NCBI GenBank assembly: GCA_965225705.1
Contig: OZ245325.1
Span: 1,550,001-1,614,000, forward strand
Direction of reading: 5' to 3'
DNA from: G965225705 sp965225705
GTDB taxonomy: Bacteria; Pseudomonadota; Alphaproteobacteria; Caulobacterales; Maricaulaceae
Length of the DNA stretch: 64,000 nt
Shown: piece after piece, positions 45,911-56,166 of the stretch
Position numbering within the stretch: position 1 is the stretch's first letter
How the letters are laid out: the number at the start of each line of letters is the position of its first letter
The notes under the pieces: model-generated
Databases searched by the model: none
Told to the model about the DNA's origin: nothing
The model's input: the letters and a program-made list of their open reading frames with translations, nothing else
Made by a program: the position numbers and the translations under genes

Positions 45911-47155
45911 ATGACCGGGGACCATAATTTTCTTGACCCCAAACATCACCCCTGGATGCGTACCCGGGCAACACGTCGTGTCATGGAGGTCCTCAACAAC
46001 CTTTCTCAGGACTGCGCACGCTTTGTTGGAGGCTGTGTACGCGATTCGCTCATGGGACATCCCGTCAAAGATATTGATATTGCAACCTCCCTGACACCAG
46101 ACGAGGTCATGAGAGCAGCACAACAAGCTGGCTTAAAAACTTACCCAACAGGCCTTCAGCATGGTACAGTCACTGTGGTGGCCTGTGGCACTGGCTTTGA
46201 GGTCACCACACTGCGCCGGGATGTCAGAACAGATGGGCGCCATGCTCAAATAGCTCTGACACAGGACTGGGATCTTGATTCTCAAAGACGGGATTTTCGC
46301 CTGAATGCTATTTACGCTTTTCAGGATGGGCGTCTTTATGATCCACAGGGCGGGCTCGATGATGCGTTAAGAGGACGTGTGCGCTTCATAGGTGACCCAG
46401 ACGCACGTTTGCGCGAAGATTATCTTCGCCTTTTACGTTTTTTTCGCTTTCACGCCCGGTATGGGCAGGGGGCCCCTGATGAAGAAGGTCTCAGGGCCTG
46501 TCTTGCAGCAAGAGAGGGTTTGAAGCAGCTCTCACAGGAGCGTGTTTATAGTGAGCTTCAAAAACTCCTCTCAAGCCCTGACCCACGGCAGAGCCTTCAT
46601 ATCATGCAGACAACAGGTTTGTGGCATGACCTTGTCCCTGAAGCAGACAGGGAAGACAGGATAGAAGCTCTTATTTCCCTTGATCAAAAAGAGCAGGCAG
46701 AGCCGGATCCCCTCTTACGTTTGATGGCCATGACAGCATGCCGGCCTGCCACAGTGCGCGCTTTAGGGATACGTCTCAAAACTTCTAAAACAGAGCAGGA
46801 CCGCCTTGACAAATGGGCTGATCCCCATCTTATACTGAAAGCACAGGATGATAAACAGACTGTCAAAAAAGCTCTTTATTATTTTGGCGCACAGGCTGTA
46901 GCGGACAGAGCCCGCCTTTCCCGCCTGCCTGAAAAACAGGACGTTCCTCTCTGGCAGGATCTGGAACAGCTTGCCTTAAACTGGACATCTCCCACTTTTC
47001 CCCTGAAGGGCCGTCATCTGGTAGACGCCGGTGTTGAGCCCGGACCAGATTTAGGACAGGCACTCAAAAAAACAGAAGAATACTGGGTTGAGACAGGTTT
47101 TTCTTTAACACGTGAAGCTCTGATCCGTTATGCCCTCACACAGGTCCTGCCCTGA
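45911..47155 (+). CDS. cca: CCA tRNA nucleotidyltransferase
   Basis: This class II nucleotidyltransferase of 414 residues has FVGGCVRDSLMGHPVKDIDIAT (GG, RD and DxD catalytic motif), EVTTLRRDV and RRDFRLNAIY. The enzyme adds or repairs 3' CCA of tRNAs; the window's own tRNA already encodes CCA, so here it mainly repairs. Poly(A) polymerase homologues share these motifs, but the length and lack of a basic tail favour CCA. It is convergent with serC. Confidence 0.9.
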   Translation: MTGDHNFLDPKHHPWMRTRATRRVMEVLNNLSQDCARFVGGCVRDSLMGHPVKDIDIATSLTPDEVMRAAQQAGLKTYPTGLQHGTVTVVACGTGFEVTTLRRDVRTDGRHAQIALTQDWDLDSQRRDFRLNAIYAFQDGRLYDPQGGLDDALRGRVRFIGDPDARLREDYLRLLRFFRFHARYGQGAPDEEGLRACLAAREGLKQLSQERVYSELQKLLSSPDPRQSLHIMQTTGLWHDLVPEADREDRIEALISLDQKEQAEPDPLLRLMAMTACRPATVRALGIRLKTSKTEQDRLDKWADPHLILKAQDDKQTVKKALYYFGAQAVADRARLSRLPEKQDVPLWQDLEQLALNWTSPTFPLKGRHLVDAGVEPGPDLGQALKKTEEYWVETGFSLTREALIRYALTQVLP

Positions 47156-47291
47156 CGGATATACTCTTCATGGAACTGTAAAAAAAAGAAAAATGCCCTT
47201 TTTCTACAAAAAGCCAGGACATATGGGCTCAGCAAACCCCGCCACAACACTTCACCTCAAAATAAGGGCTTTAAGCAACATTCCCGATCTT

Positions 47292-48464
47292 TTAAGCGGC
47301 CAGGGTCATGCTGGAAAGAACTGTATAAAAAGACCAGTCCAGCCAGGGTGTTAAGGCTTTTATATCCTCTGTTTCAATTGTTGGCCCACACCAAATACGT
47401 AATCCCGGTGGGGCCAGACGATAAGCGCTGATATCAAAGGCAACATTTTCTTCTTCGAGAAGGCTTTCCATCTTTTGCATAAGGTGATGTTCAAATTCAG
47501 CACCGGCTTTGTTAAGACGGGGATCTGTAAACTTCAGGCAAACACTTGTGTTAGAGCGCCAGAAAGGGTTTGTGCATGCATAGTCAATCCAGGGTGTTTC
47601 CTGAACCCAGACATCAAGAGCAGCCATATTGCGATCCGTGCGGGCGATAAGAGCTTCAAGACCTCCCTCATCACGTGCCCACTGAAGAGCTGCCAGATAA
47701 TCTTCCACACACATCATAGAGGGTGTATTAATCACAGCCCCTTCAAACAGGTTGTCTTTAAACTCCCCCTTCTCTCTCAGGCGAAAAAGCTTTGGCACAG
47801 GCCATGGTGGCGTATAGGTGCGCATGCGTTCAAGGGCTCTCGGAGAAGCAATTAAAATGCCATGTTCCCCTTCTCCACCCATAACTTTTTGCCAGGAATA
47901 GGTAATAATATCAAGCTTTTCCCAGTCCATATCCTGTGCAAAAGCTGAAGAAGTAGCATCACAGATAACAAGCCCCTGACGCTCAGCGCTAATAAAATCA
48001 GCATTGGGAACACGAACCCCTGAAACCGTCCCATTCCAGGTAAAGACAAAATCTCTGTCGGGAGATATGTGTGTCAGATCCGGTAAATCCCCATAACCTG
48101 CTTCAAAAACACGGACATCTTCAAGACGAAGCTCACGGCAAATATCATGAACCCACTCAAACCCAAATCTCTCCCAGGCTGCAACATCCACACCCCGCAC
48201 ACCTAAAAGATTCCAAAGGGCCAGCTCCATCGCCCCCGTATCTCCACCGGGGACAAGAGCAACACGGTACCCCTTTGGAAGCTGAAGAAGATCATGTGTT
48301 TCCCTGAGTGCTTTTTGAATTCTCTTTTTACATGCCGGGGAACGGTGAGAATAACCAAGCACAGCCTGATCAAGAGACTGATAAGACCATCCTGGAAATT
48401 TTTTGACCGGGCCGCAGGAAAAGCGTGGATCCTTTGGTTTAATATGTGGTTTCAAAGGGGGCAT
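47292..48464 (-). CDS. serC: Phosphoserine aminotransferase
   Basis: SerC makes phosphoserine from 3-phosphohydroxypyruvate with PLP. ATG 48464 (AAGGAGG 6 nt upstream) is preferred over a GTG two codons before. The 390-residue protein has GYSHRS, PGGDTGAMELALW, CDATSSAF and the PLP lysine in SWQKVMGGEGEHG. It is the alphaproteobacterial SerC type. serA, often linked, is not nearby. A hairpin lies in its leader. Confidence 0.95.
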   Translation of the reverse strand: MPPLKPHIKPKDPRFSCGPVKKFPGWSYQSLDQAVLGYSHRSPACKKRIQKALRETHDLLQLPKGYRVALVPGGDTGAMELALWNLLGVRGVDVAAWERFGFEWVHDICRELRLEDVRVFEAGYGDLPDLTHISPDRDFVFTWNGTVSGVRVPNADFISAERQGLVICDATSSAFAQDMDWEKLDIITYSWQKVMGGEGEHGILIASPRALERMRTYTPPWPVPKLFRLREKGEFKDNLFEGAVINTPSMMCVEDYLAALQWARDEGGLEALIARTDRNMAALDVWVQETPWIDYACTNPFWRSNTSVCLKFTDPRLNKAGAEFEHHLMQKMESLLEEENVAFDISAYRLAPPGLRIWCGPTIETEDIKALTPWLDWSFYTVLSSMTLAA

Positions 48465-48544
48465 CCCCACCCTCCTTTCCCTGGCAGCAGCGTGTATTTG
48501 AGAGCAGTCTTACATATAGAGGTTTTTTACCCTTATGAGAAGAC

Positions 48545-48567
48545 AAAAAATCCTCTTACAGGAAGAG
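48545..48567 (-). terminator. Possible attenuator hairpin in the serC leader
   Basis: On the minus strand CTCTT-CCTGT-AAGAG is followed by GATTTTTTG, a short stem and T-run about 80 nt upstream of the serC ATG. It could be an attenuator or the terminator of an upstream transcript. serC leader RNA motifs are known in alphaproteobacteria, but I could not match this one. Confidence 0.35.
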
Positions 48568-48713
48568 CGACAAAAAGACCATATATATCATGTAGTTATT
48601 AACAATAACAAGAAAAGTTCTAAACCTTCACTATCGCTCACTATAAGGTGAAGCTTCATCTGAAAATTTCCTTCAAACCCTATACTGTTGAACAACCCAG
48701 AGGATTATACAGG

Positions 48714-49319
48714 CTATGGGATCACAATTTCTCTTGCTTTATGGACAACTGTAAGGGAATCGTCCACCATATTTGCCAGGACATGCCCGAACGCAAAGAA
48801 AACATCACACCAGATTTATTGATCTGTTGAAATTGCTGACCTTTTTGTTCCCAGTGATGGGGATCTCATCCATGTAAATTTTTAATGGCAATATAACACA
48901 AGCTATATTCATGATGACGACCTCGATCATCATCCGTTTTTTGTAAGGAATAGATAAAATATCAGCACCAGCCTCATTCAAACAGGCCGTTATCGAAGCA
49001 AGATCCCCCTTAAACCGCCCAAGCCTGTGACCAGAAAGAACGAACCCTGTTGTCCTGAAACTGCCTGACTTTATCCTGCAGAGCGTTCCTCTACTTTACC
49101 AATATCAACACGGATATCGGCTGCGTCGTCATGACCAGCTTCCGTCCAAACCGGATGATGGTGCGCTGTGGTATCAAAACGTATGGCAGATACACGCACC
49201 TCTTGCAGCTTCCCCCCTGAGAACCCCCACCATCACACAAAGGATAACAGCACGGCAGGTAAAACTCAAAAAAGGGCTATATATCGGGCCTGAACTGTGG
49301 TGAGCTTCGCTAAAGTAAG
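48714..49319 (-). pseudogene. Eroded coding sequence between the indolepyruvate oxidoreductase gene and serC
   Basis: Three coding-like fragments lie on the minus strand in changing frames. At 49071-49232 a start-less frame contains EVRVSAIRFDTTAHHHPVWT then EAGHDDAADIRVDIG and a stop. Near 48945-49035 lies HRLGRFKGDLASITACLNEA followed by GADILSI, reminiscent of an ACT domain. At 48714-48800 lies FAFGHVLANMVDDSLTVVHK, then a stop. Codon use resembles the neighbours, yet frames are broken by stops. These look like remains of one or two decayed genes. The parental family is not identified. Confidence 0.5.
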
Positions 49320-52300
49320 CTAGTTTTCAAGCGTCTCCCACTTTTTCCACAAGGTTTTTTCATAAGTAGCGGTGGTTTTGAAAGAGGCTTCTTTCACATG
49401 TCCATAACCCCGAATACCATCCGGCGTGCTGGCAAGCCGGACTGCCAGGCTATGGTTTTCAGCCTTAAGTCCCGCAAGAAGACGATCTGTTTTCACCTCA
49501 TAGTCCTGAATAAGACGTCGCTCCATCTTCCGCTCTTCCGTATATCCAAAAATATCAAAGGGTGTCCCACGTAATCTCTTAAAAACTTTCAGTATTCTGA
49601 AGAGTTTAAAAACCCAGGGACCATAGGCACGTTTTTTCAAATGGCCTGTGACGGGATCGCGCTTTGAAAACAGAGGTGGTGCTAAATGGAGTTTCAGATG
49701 ATATGGTCCTGAAAACGCCCCTTTAAGCTTTTCCTGAAAAGCCCCATCGGTATAGAGGCGTGCCACTTCATACTCATCCTTATAGGCCATAAGTTTGGCT
49801 GCATAAAAAGCCACGGCACGGGTCAGGTTGTCACCAAGGTCCAGCTCCTGTTCACGCGCCTGTACTTTTTTCACCAGAGCCCGGTAACGTTGTGCGTAAG
49901 CTTTGCTCTGATAGGCCGTCAGCAAAGCCTCACGATGTTGTGTTAAGGCCTCCAAAGACTGAGGCTGGTTTTCAGGCTCAGATTTAGGCAGAAGCTCTTT
50001 TAAGGCTTCAAAATCATGTGCAGCCAGACGGCCTGCCTCAAAAGCCATACGGTTTTGCTTAATACTCACGCCGTTAAGCTCTATAGCCCGATAGAGAGCG
50101 CGGCTTGAAACCGGCACAGCACCATGCTGCCAGGCAAAACCTAAAAGGAGCATATTAGCGTAAATCGTATCCCCAAACAAAGCCTGAGCAAGGCCAGAGG
50201 CATGGAAATCATGGGCCGTTTCAACCCCCTCACGAATGGCGCGTGCATAAAGCGGAGCTTCAAATGTTTTATCCCGCTCAGTAACAAAGTCTTTGGTGGG
50301 CGTCACATCCCTGTTAAAAAAGCCGGTTGTACGCTCTTTATGTGTCATCCGCAGACAGTCTTCCCCTGCAGCTACGATAAGATCACAGGCCATAAGAACA
50401 TCTGCAGAAGCCGGAGGCACACGTCCTGAACGGATAGCATCCGGGGTTTTCGCAAAGCGAACATGGGATAAAACAGCCCCGCCTTTTTGTGCAAGCCCCG
50501 TCATGTCAAGAACACTCGCAGCACGGCCATCAATATGCGCTGCCATCGCCAAAATAGCAGCAACCGTTGTCACCCCTGTTCCTCCAACACCTGAAAAGAC
50601 AAGATTATAAACCTCTTCTGAAGAGGCAGCAGGTGGGGGTGTCGGCACAGATGCACTATCAAAATGAAGCGTTTTTTGGGGAGCTTTGCGGGGCTCTGCA
50701 CCCTCCACAGAGACAAAGGAGGGACAAAACCCCTCAACACAGGACATATCCTGATTGCAGGAGGCCTGATTAATGATTCTCTTACGCCCCAGTTCTGTTT
50801 CCAAAGGCTCAACAGACAGACACTGGGAAGCCAGAGAACAGTCTCCACACCCCTCACACACGGCCTCATTGATAAAGGCCCGCGCTGGTGCTTTGGCCAT
50901 CAGGCCCCGCTTGCGGCGGCGGCGTTTTTCCGTAGCACACACCTGTTCATAGACGATAACAGAGACACCAGGGGTTTCACGGAAGGCACGCTGGACGGTT
51001 TCCAGGTCGCTTCGATCATGAAGAGGAACACCGGAAGGTTTGTTCTCCCCGTGATAATGTTCAGGATGATCGGTCACCAGAGCCAGAGTTTTCACCCCTT
51101 CAGCCTTCAGCTGTTCCAGAACCTGATGGGGGGAAATAGCCTTCATTTCGGGGCTCTGCCCCCCCGTCATAGCCACAGCATCATTGAGAAGAATTTTATA
51201 GGTGATATTCACCCCGGCAGCGAGAGACGCACGGATAGCCAGTGAGCCTGAATGCGAATAGGTCCCATCACCAAGATTGACAAACACATGGTTTTCATCC
51301 GTAAAAGGCGCATGACCAATCCAGGCGACACCCTCCGCGCCCATATGGCTTGCCATATCTGTTTTGGGATCATTAAGAAAAGTCATATAATGGCAGCCAA
51401 TACCAGCAAGGGCCCTGGACCCTTCCGGAAGTTTTGTTGACGTATTATGCGGGCAGCCAGAGCAAAAAAACGGGGCACGTGCATCCTTGCTGTGTTCGGC
51501 TTCAGCGATGCGGGCGCTCTCAACCTCTCGCGCAAGATAACCTTCAGCACGTTCCTGATGAGGCCCATCAGGGAGGAGCTCCAAAAGTGCAGATGCCAGA
51601 TCCACCAAAGGTATACTCAGTGTCTCAGGCAGCCAGGGCCGGCCATCCGGACCCTTTTTCCCCAAAAGGCGCGGACGCTCAGCTTCAGGTAAATCATAAA
51701 GAGCTGCTTTGACCTGAGGCTCAATGAGAGGACGTTTATGCTCCACAACGAAAACCGTCTCAAGTCCACGCGCAAACCGGCGCAGTCCTTCCTCTTCCAA
51801 AGGCCAGGGCATGGCAAGCTTATAGACAGACAGGCCCAGATCAGCAGCCTCTTCCTCTGTGATCCCCATGGCGTCCAGAGCTTCAAAAATATCGCGCGCG
51901 GCCTGTCCCGTTGTCACAATCCCCAAACGGGGTTTTGCGCTTTGAAGAATAATTTTATCCAGACCATGAGAACGCACAAAAGCCTGTGCTGCCGGAATTT
52001 TATACCGGCGCATACGCTCTTCCTTCGCCAAAGGCGCATCCTTAGGACGTAAAGAAACACCATCAGGGGGAAATTCAAAATCGGGTGCATGAAAATCCAG
52101 GCGATCTAAATCTATATGACATACCGCCCCTGAATCCATTGTATCTGCCAGAGCTATTAACCCCGTCCAGCACCCCGAAAAACGTGACATAGCCCAGCCA
52201 TAGAGGCCATAGTCCAGGACTTCCTGAATGGAAGAAGGGTGGAGAACAGGAATTTCTGCATCTGCAAAAGCAAATTCAGATTGAGAGGGCAGAGTGGAGG

Positions 52301-52754
52301 ATTTGCATAAAGGATCATCGCCAGCCACAGCCAGCACACCACCATGGCGTGACGTGCCTGCGAAATTGGCATGCTTAAAGGCATCACCTGATCGATCAAC
52401 CCCCGGGGCCTTGCCATACCACAGACCAAAAACACCATCATAGCGGGCACCGGGAAAGCTCCCCGTCATCTGGGAGCCCCAAACAGCCGTTGCACCCAGA
52501 TCTTCGTTAAGCCCCTCTTTGAAAACAATATTATGGCCCTCAAGAAATTTCTGTGCCCGGTGGAGTTGCTGGTCATACCCCCCTAAAGGGGAACCCCTGT
52601 ACCCGGAGATAAAGCCCGCCGTTGTCAAACCTGCCCGGTGATCAAGACGTGCCTGATCTAAAGGCAGGCGGACAAGGGCCTGAATACCTGTGATGAAAAC
52701 ACGCCCCTCCTGAAGACGGTATTTATCTTCAAGTGTAATATTACGATGTTTCAT
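49320..52754 (-). CDS. Indolepyruvate ferredoxin oxidoreductase, fused alpha-beta form
   Basis: This 1144-residue protein has the fused architecture found in proteobacteria. The thiamine-diphosphate core includes GYRGSPLGGYD and LGDGTYSHSGSLAI. The iron-sulfur part is CEGCGDCSLASQC followed by CNQDMSCVEGFC (about 640-685). Next comes the gamma domain (FSGVGGTGVTTVAAILA), then a C-terminal region of unknown function. It oxidatively decarboxylates indolepyruvate or other aryl pyruvates to acyl-CoA. A ferredoxin partner is not seen here. Confidence 0.93.
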   Translation of the reverse strand: MKHRNITLEDKYRLQEGRVFITGIQALVRLPLDQARLDHRAGLTTAGFISGYRGSPLGGYDQQLHRAQKFLEGHNIVFKEGLNEDLGATAVWGSQMTGSFPGARYDGVFGLWYGKAPGVDRSGDAFKHANFAGTSRHGGVLAVAGDDPLCKSSTLPSQSEFAFADAEIPVLHPSSIQEVLDYGLYGWAMSRFSGCWTGLIALADTMDSGAVCHIDLDRLDFHAPDFEFPPDGVSLRPKDAPLAKEERMRRYKIPAAQAFVRSHGLDKIILQSAKPRLGIVTTGQAARDIFEALDAMGITEEEAADLGLSVYKLAMPWPLEEEGLRRFARGLETVFVVEHKRPLIEPQVKAALYDLPEAERPRLLGKKGPDGRPWLPETLSIPLVDLASALLELLPDGPHQERAEGYLAREVESARIAEAEHSKDARAPFFCSGCPHNTSTKLPEGSRALAGIGCHYMTFLNDPKTDMASHMGAEGVAWIGHAPFTDENHVFVNLGDGTYSHSGSLAIRASLAAGVNITYKILLNDAVAMTGGQSPEMKAISPHQVLEQLKAEGVKTLALVTDHPEHYHGENKPSGVPLHDRSDLETVQRAFRETPGVSVIVYEQVCATEKRRRRKRGLMAKAPARAFINEAVCEGCGDCSLASQCLSVEPLETELGRKRIINQASCNQDMSCVEGFCPSFVSVEGAEPRKAPQKTLHFDSASVPTPPPAASSEEVYNLVFSGVGGTGVTTVAAILAMAAHIDGRAASVLDMTGLAQKGGAVLSHVRFAKTPDAIRSGRVPPASADVLMACDLIVAAGEDCLRMTHKERTTGFFNRDVTPTKDFVTERDKTFEAPLYARAIREGVETAHDFHASGLAQALFGDTIYANMLLLGFAWQHGAVPVSSRALYRAIELNGVSIKQNRMAFEAGRLAAHDFEALKELLPKSEPENQPQSLEALTQHREALLTAYQSKAYAQRYRALVKKVQAREQELDLGDNLTRAVAFYAAKLMAYKDEYEVARLYTDGAFQEKLKGAFSGPYHLKLHLAPPLFSKRDPVTGHLKKRAYGPWVFKLFRILKVFKRLRGTPFDIFGYTEERKMERRLIQDYEVKTDRLLAGLKAENHSLAVRLASTPDGIRGYGHVKEASFKTTATYEKTLWKKWETLEN

Positions 52755-53118
52755 AAACTTTTTTATCCTTTATGATCGTCTTTTTTTCTTTTTGGTGAGG
52801 ACCAAAAGCACAGTTTTTACACTGTTTACATTCTGCTATGACAGCCCCTCACACCATGCTTTTCTAATCTTACTTGCCTGTATCAGAGATGATTTTAGAG
52901 CAAGATCAGTATTTTAAATTCACTCCCGATTTTTTTTGACAGGTTTGTTCTGGCAAACAATCCAGGGTTCTGCCTGATATGATTCTCAGAGGTCTAAATC
53001 TATACCCTGGAAATTTAGCTTAAAAGAGGCTAAAATACAAACAGACACTTTAAACACCCTGCCCCTTTAAAAGCATGTATAGCGTGGAAAAAACATGCCC
53101 TCTCATCTTTTCTGTCTT
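52755..53118. other. Intergenic region between the oxidoreductase and cutA
   Basis: About 360 bp between two minus-strand genes holds no supported gene. It contains T-rich tracts and the upstream region of the oxidoreductase. A TTGACA at about 52937 has no convincing -10 box. Confidence 0.4.
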
Positions 53119-53451
53119 TTATGAGACCATACTCTTAAGCCAGGCAAGGTAGGGGAGATGTGCATGTGCTTCATCAAGAGACCAGACAAGAAAGCAGGGG
53201 ACTTCATAAGGGTGAAGTTCAAGAAAGCTCTGTTTTAAAGGGTCCACTTTCTGCATACAGGTTTTCAAAATCATAACTGTTTCTTCATTTTTTTCAACCT
53301 CTCCCTCCCAGGGATAGACTGAAAGCATATAGGGAAAAACATTTGCACAGGCCACCAAAGATTTCTGTACGAAAACCTCAGCACTCTGATAAGCAAGGTC
53401 CACATCAGGCCATGTTGTGTAAATCAGGCAGGCTTTATTACACTTCATCAT
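53119..53451 (-). CDS. cutA: CutA1-like divalent-cation tolerance protein
   Basis: The ATG at 53451 follows AAGGGG; a GTG-started longer frame is rejected. The 110-residue protein shows the CutA pattern: IYTTWPDVDLAY, LVACANVFPYMLSVYPWEGE, MILKT, LHPYEVP and the terminal YLAWL. CutA forms trimers linked to copper tolerance in Escherichia coli; its real role is debated. It is convergent to nothing and lies opposite the degP promoter region. Confidence 0.87.
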   Translation of the reverse strand: MMKCNKACLIYTTWPDVDLAYQSAEVFVQKSLVACANVFPYMLSVYPWEGEVEKNEETVMILKTCMQKVDPLKQSFLELHPYEVPCFLVWSLDEAHAHLPYLAWLKSMVS

Positions 53452-53608
53452 AAGATTCAGCCCCTTCGCCTGAAAACAAGGGAGGCCAGCACATATAACA
53501 CAGTTGACAAAACTCACGAACCCCCACAGCAGGGCAATTTGTTCTGGTTTCCAGTTTCTGAAAAAAAATACACTTTTGTAAAGATACAGACCAGATGGTT
53601 TATATACT

Positions 53609-53629
53609 TTATACCTTTACAGGGTATAA
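53609..53629. promoter_or_regulatory. Inverted repeat upstream of degP
   Basis: TTATACC and GGTATAA (7-bp arms, 7-nt spacer) lie about 125 bp before the degP ATG in an AT-rich cutA-degP divergent region. It could be an operator, for instance of the nearby two-component regulator; this is a guess. Confidence 0.35.
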
Positions 53630-53751
53630 GATAAGAGAAAAAAAAATACCAAAACCATAACATTAAAAAAAAATCATTTTTTGGTAATAAAGACGTAAGC
53701 CTTCTTCCCGTAAATATGGAATCCATCTTAAAGTTGAAGGAGTTTTCAATA

Positions 53752-55263
53752 ATGCAACGCTGGTACAAGATTTTTCCTGCTGCTTCCACGGTTTTAGCTC
53801 TTAGCGCTCTGGCTCTTCTTCCCCCCCGTTCTGCTCTCGCTGAACCCCAAAACATTGTGGATCCTATAGCTTCTCCTGTCTCTTTTGCAGATATTATTGA
53901 AAAAGTGACTCCTGCAGTTGTCAGCATTTCTGTTGTAACAGAAGAAAAACCTGAGGCTGTCGTGCCTCAGAATTTTGACTTTCGGGGCATGCCGGAAGGG
54001 TTTCGGGACTTTTTTCAGGAATTCCAGAGACGTGGCCAGCCCGATAATATGCCAAGACGTGGCTATAGCCAGGGATCTGGTTTTTTTATCTCTGAAGATG
54101 GCTATGTTGTTACCAACCATCATGTCATTGATAAAGCCTCAAAAATTACCATACAGACAAAAAATGGTGATGAATATTCTGCCAAACTCATTGGTTCTGA
54201 CAAGCTGACAGATATTGCCGTTCTTAAGGTAACATCATCCAAAAAATTCAAATCTGTTCCCCTGAACACAAAACCACATTTGCGTGTTGGGGAATGGGTT
54301 ATTGCCGTTGGCAACCCCTTTGGCCTTGGTGGGACGGCAACGGCCGGCATTATTTCGGCCGTAGGACGTGAAATCCCCCCCACATTCAGAACTTCTGTCC
54401 CTTACTACGATTTTATTCAGATTGATGCCCCCATCAACCGTGGAAATTCCGGAGGACCAACTTTTGACCTTCAGGGGCGTGTCATTGGTGTCAATTCCCA
54501 GATTTTCTCACCCACAGGGGGTAATGTGGGAATTGGCTTTGCTATACCTTCTGATGTTGTTGCAGGTATTGTGGACAAACTTATCAAAAAAGGACGTGTT
54601 GATCGTGGCTGGCTTGGCGTGACCATTGGCCCCGTTGACAAGGACATTGCAGAAAGCCTTGGGCTGAAAAAACCTGAAGGAGCTATTGTTCAGAGTATTG
54701 TAGGAAACTCTCCGGCAGAGAAGGCTGGCTTTAAAGCCGGTGATGTTTTAATCACCATCAATGGTACAAAAATTTCTAATAACAGCCAGGCCACAAGAAT
54801 GGTGGGTGCTTTAATGGCAGGTGACACTGCACGTATGGAGATCAATCGTAACGGACAGAAAAAGTCTCTCAGGGTCAAAATTGGCGAACGTCCGGATGAG
54901 AAAACACTGAACCGCCTCACGGCAAATGGCGGTGGTGTTGAGCAAATGCTACAAAATTCTCCTGAGCTTGGCCTCAGTGTCAGAAGCCTTAGTGAAACAG
55001 AGCGTGAGGAATATGGCCTTAATGCACCTGACGGAGGCGTTTTGATTGAAAAGGTAGAGAAAGATAGTGCCGCTATGGAAAAAGGGTTAAGGTCGGGCAT
55101 GATCCTTCTCCAGGCAGGGCGTGCTAAAATTTCTACCCCGGAAGATCTTCTCAGAGCTGTTCAGGCTGCTCAGAAAGAGCAAAAAAAGGCTCTTTTGCTT
55201 CTTGTGCAGTCAAGGCCCGGACAACGTATTTTTGTTGGTCTTCCCCTCACAGAGGAAAAATAA
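53752..55263 (+). CDS. degP: DegP/HtrA (Do) family periplasmic serine protease
   Basis: The ATG at 53752 has AAGGAG upstream and begins a signal peptide cleaved about after residue 30 (PRSALA). The trypsin-like domain has His in TNHHVID, Asp in KLTDIAVLKV and Ser in RGNSGGPTFD. Two PDZ domains follow (about 290-380 and 410-495). At 503 residues it is a DegP/MucD-type chaperone-protease for misfolded envelope proteins. A response regulator and kinase lie downstream on the same strand, suggesting envelope-stress control. Confidence 0.95.
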   Translation: MQRWYKIFPAASTVLALSALALLPPRSALAEPQNIVDPIASPVSFADIIEKVTPAVVSISVVTEEKPEAVVPQNFDFRGMPEGFRDFFQEFQRRGQPDNMPRRGYSQGSGFFISEDGYVVTNHHVIDKASKITIQTKNGDEYSAKLIGSDKLTDIAVLKVTSSKKFKSVPLNTKPHLRVGEWVIAVGNPFGLGGTATAGIISAVGREIPPTFRTSVPYYDFIQIDAPINRGNSGGPTFDLQGRVIGVNSQIFSPTGGNVGIGFAIPSDVVAGIVDKLIKKGRVDRGWLGVTIGPVDKDIAESLGLKKPEGAIVQSIVGNSPAEKAGFKAGDVLITINGTKISNNSQATRMVGALMAGDTARMEINRNGQKKSLRVKIGERPDEKTLNRLTANGGGVEQMLQNSPELGLSVRSLSETEREEYGLNAPDGGVLIEKVEKDSAAMEKGLRSGMILLQAGRAKISTPEDLLRAVQAAQKEQKKALLLLVQSRPGQRIFVGLPLTEEK

Positions 55264-55490
55264 AAAATATGATTCATAAGATTTGATGAAGCAGAAACAG
55301 ATCTCCCTTTGTGGGACAAAAGGAATGCAGGAGAAATGACAAGCTTTCTTCCCAAAGAAGAGCTCTTTTATACTGAGACTATTCCTGAAAGATCAGACAA
55401 AGTCTGTTTTACAAAATTTCTGGATCACAGAAAAGAAGGTCCCTCTTTTATATCAATTCTCTTTCTCTCAAATATAAGGTGAGTTTGATC

Positions 55491-56162
55491 ATGCGTATTT
55501 TAATCGTTGAAGATGATGTTGAAGCAGCGTCTTATATTCGTAAAGGCCTTGAGGAATTAGGTCATGTTGTTGATGCCGCTGCTGATGGGGAGCTGGGTCT
55601 GAGTATGGCACTTAATCAGGATTATGATGTCCTGGTGGTGGATCGTATGCTTCCTCATCTTGATGGTCTCTCACTTGTTAAGCGTTTACGGCAGAAAGAA
55701 CGTCAAACGCCTGTTCTTATCCTCTCAGCCCTTGGTGAAGTGGATCAAAAAGTAGAGGGCCTCAAAGCCGGAGGGGATGACTATCTCACAAAACCTTATG
55801 CCTTCACAGAGCTTATTGCGCGTATTGAAGCTGTCACACGTCGGCAGGATGCACTTATCGCCTCAACACATTTGCGTATTGGAGATTTAGAAATAGATCT
55901 TCTTGCACGCACAGCAAAAAGAGAAAACAAAGAGATTGTTCTCCAAAACAGGGAATTTAAACTCCTGGAATACATGATGCGTCATGCTGGCCAGGTGGTG
56001 ACACGTACCATGCTTTTGGAACAGGTCTGGGATTACCATTTCGATCCTCAAACCAATGTTATTGACGTTCACATATCCCGTCTGCGTACAAAAATTGATA
56101 AGGGCTTTGATAAACCTTTACTCCATACCGTGCGTGGCATGGGGTACCGGCTGGAAGCTTAA
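55491..56162 (+). CDS. OmpR/PhoB family response regulator
   Basis: ATG 55491 has AAGGTGAG upstream; a GTG at 55479 is less likely. The 223-residue protein has the receiver with acidic pair EDD and phosphoacceptor Asp51 (VLVVDRMLPHLDG), Lys in LTKPYAF, and a winged-helix DNA-binding domain ending VIDVHISRLRTKID. The kinase gene starts 4 nt after its stop. It resembles CpxR/CzcR-type regulators and follows degP, which hints at an envelope-stress pair. Confidence 0.94.
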   Translation: MRILIVEDDVEAASYIRKGLEELGHVVDAAADGELGLSMALNQDYDVLVVDRMLPHLDGLSLVKRLRQKERQTPVLILSALGEVDQKVEGLKAGGDDYLTKPYAFTELIARIEAVTRRQDALIASTHLRIGDLEIDLLARTAKRENKEIVLQNREFKLLEYMMRHAGQVVTRTMLLEQVWDYHFDPQTNVIDVHISRLRTKIDKGFDKPLLHTVRGMGYRLEA

Positions 56163-56166
56163 AAAC

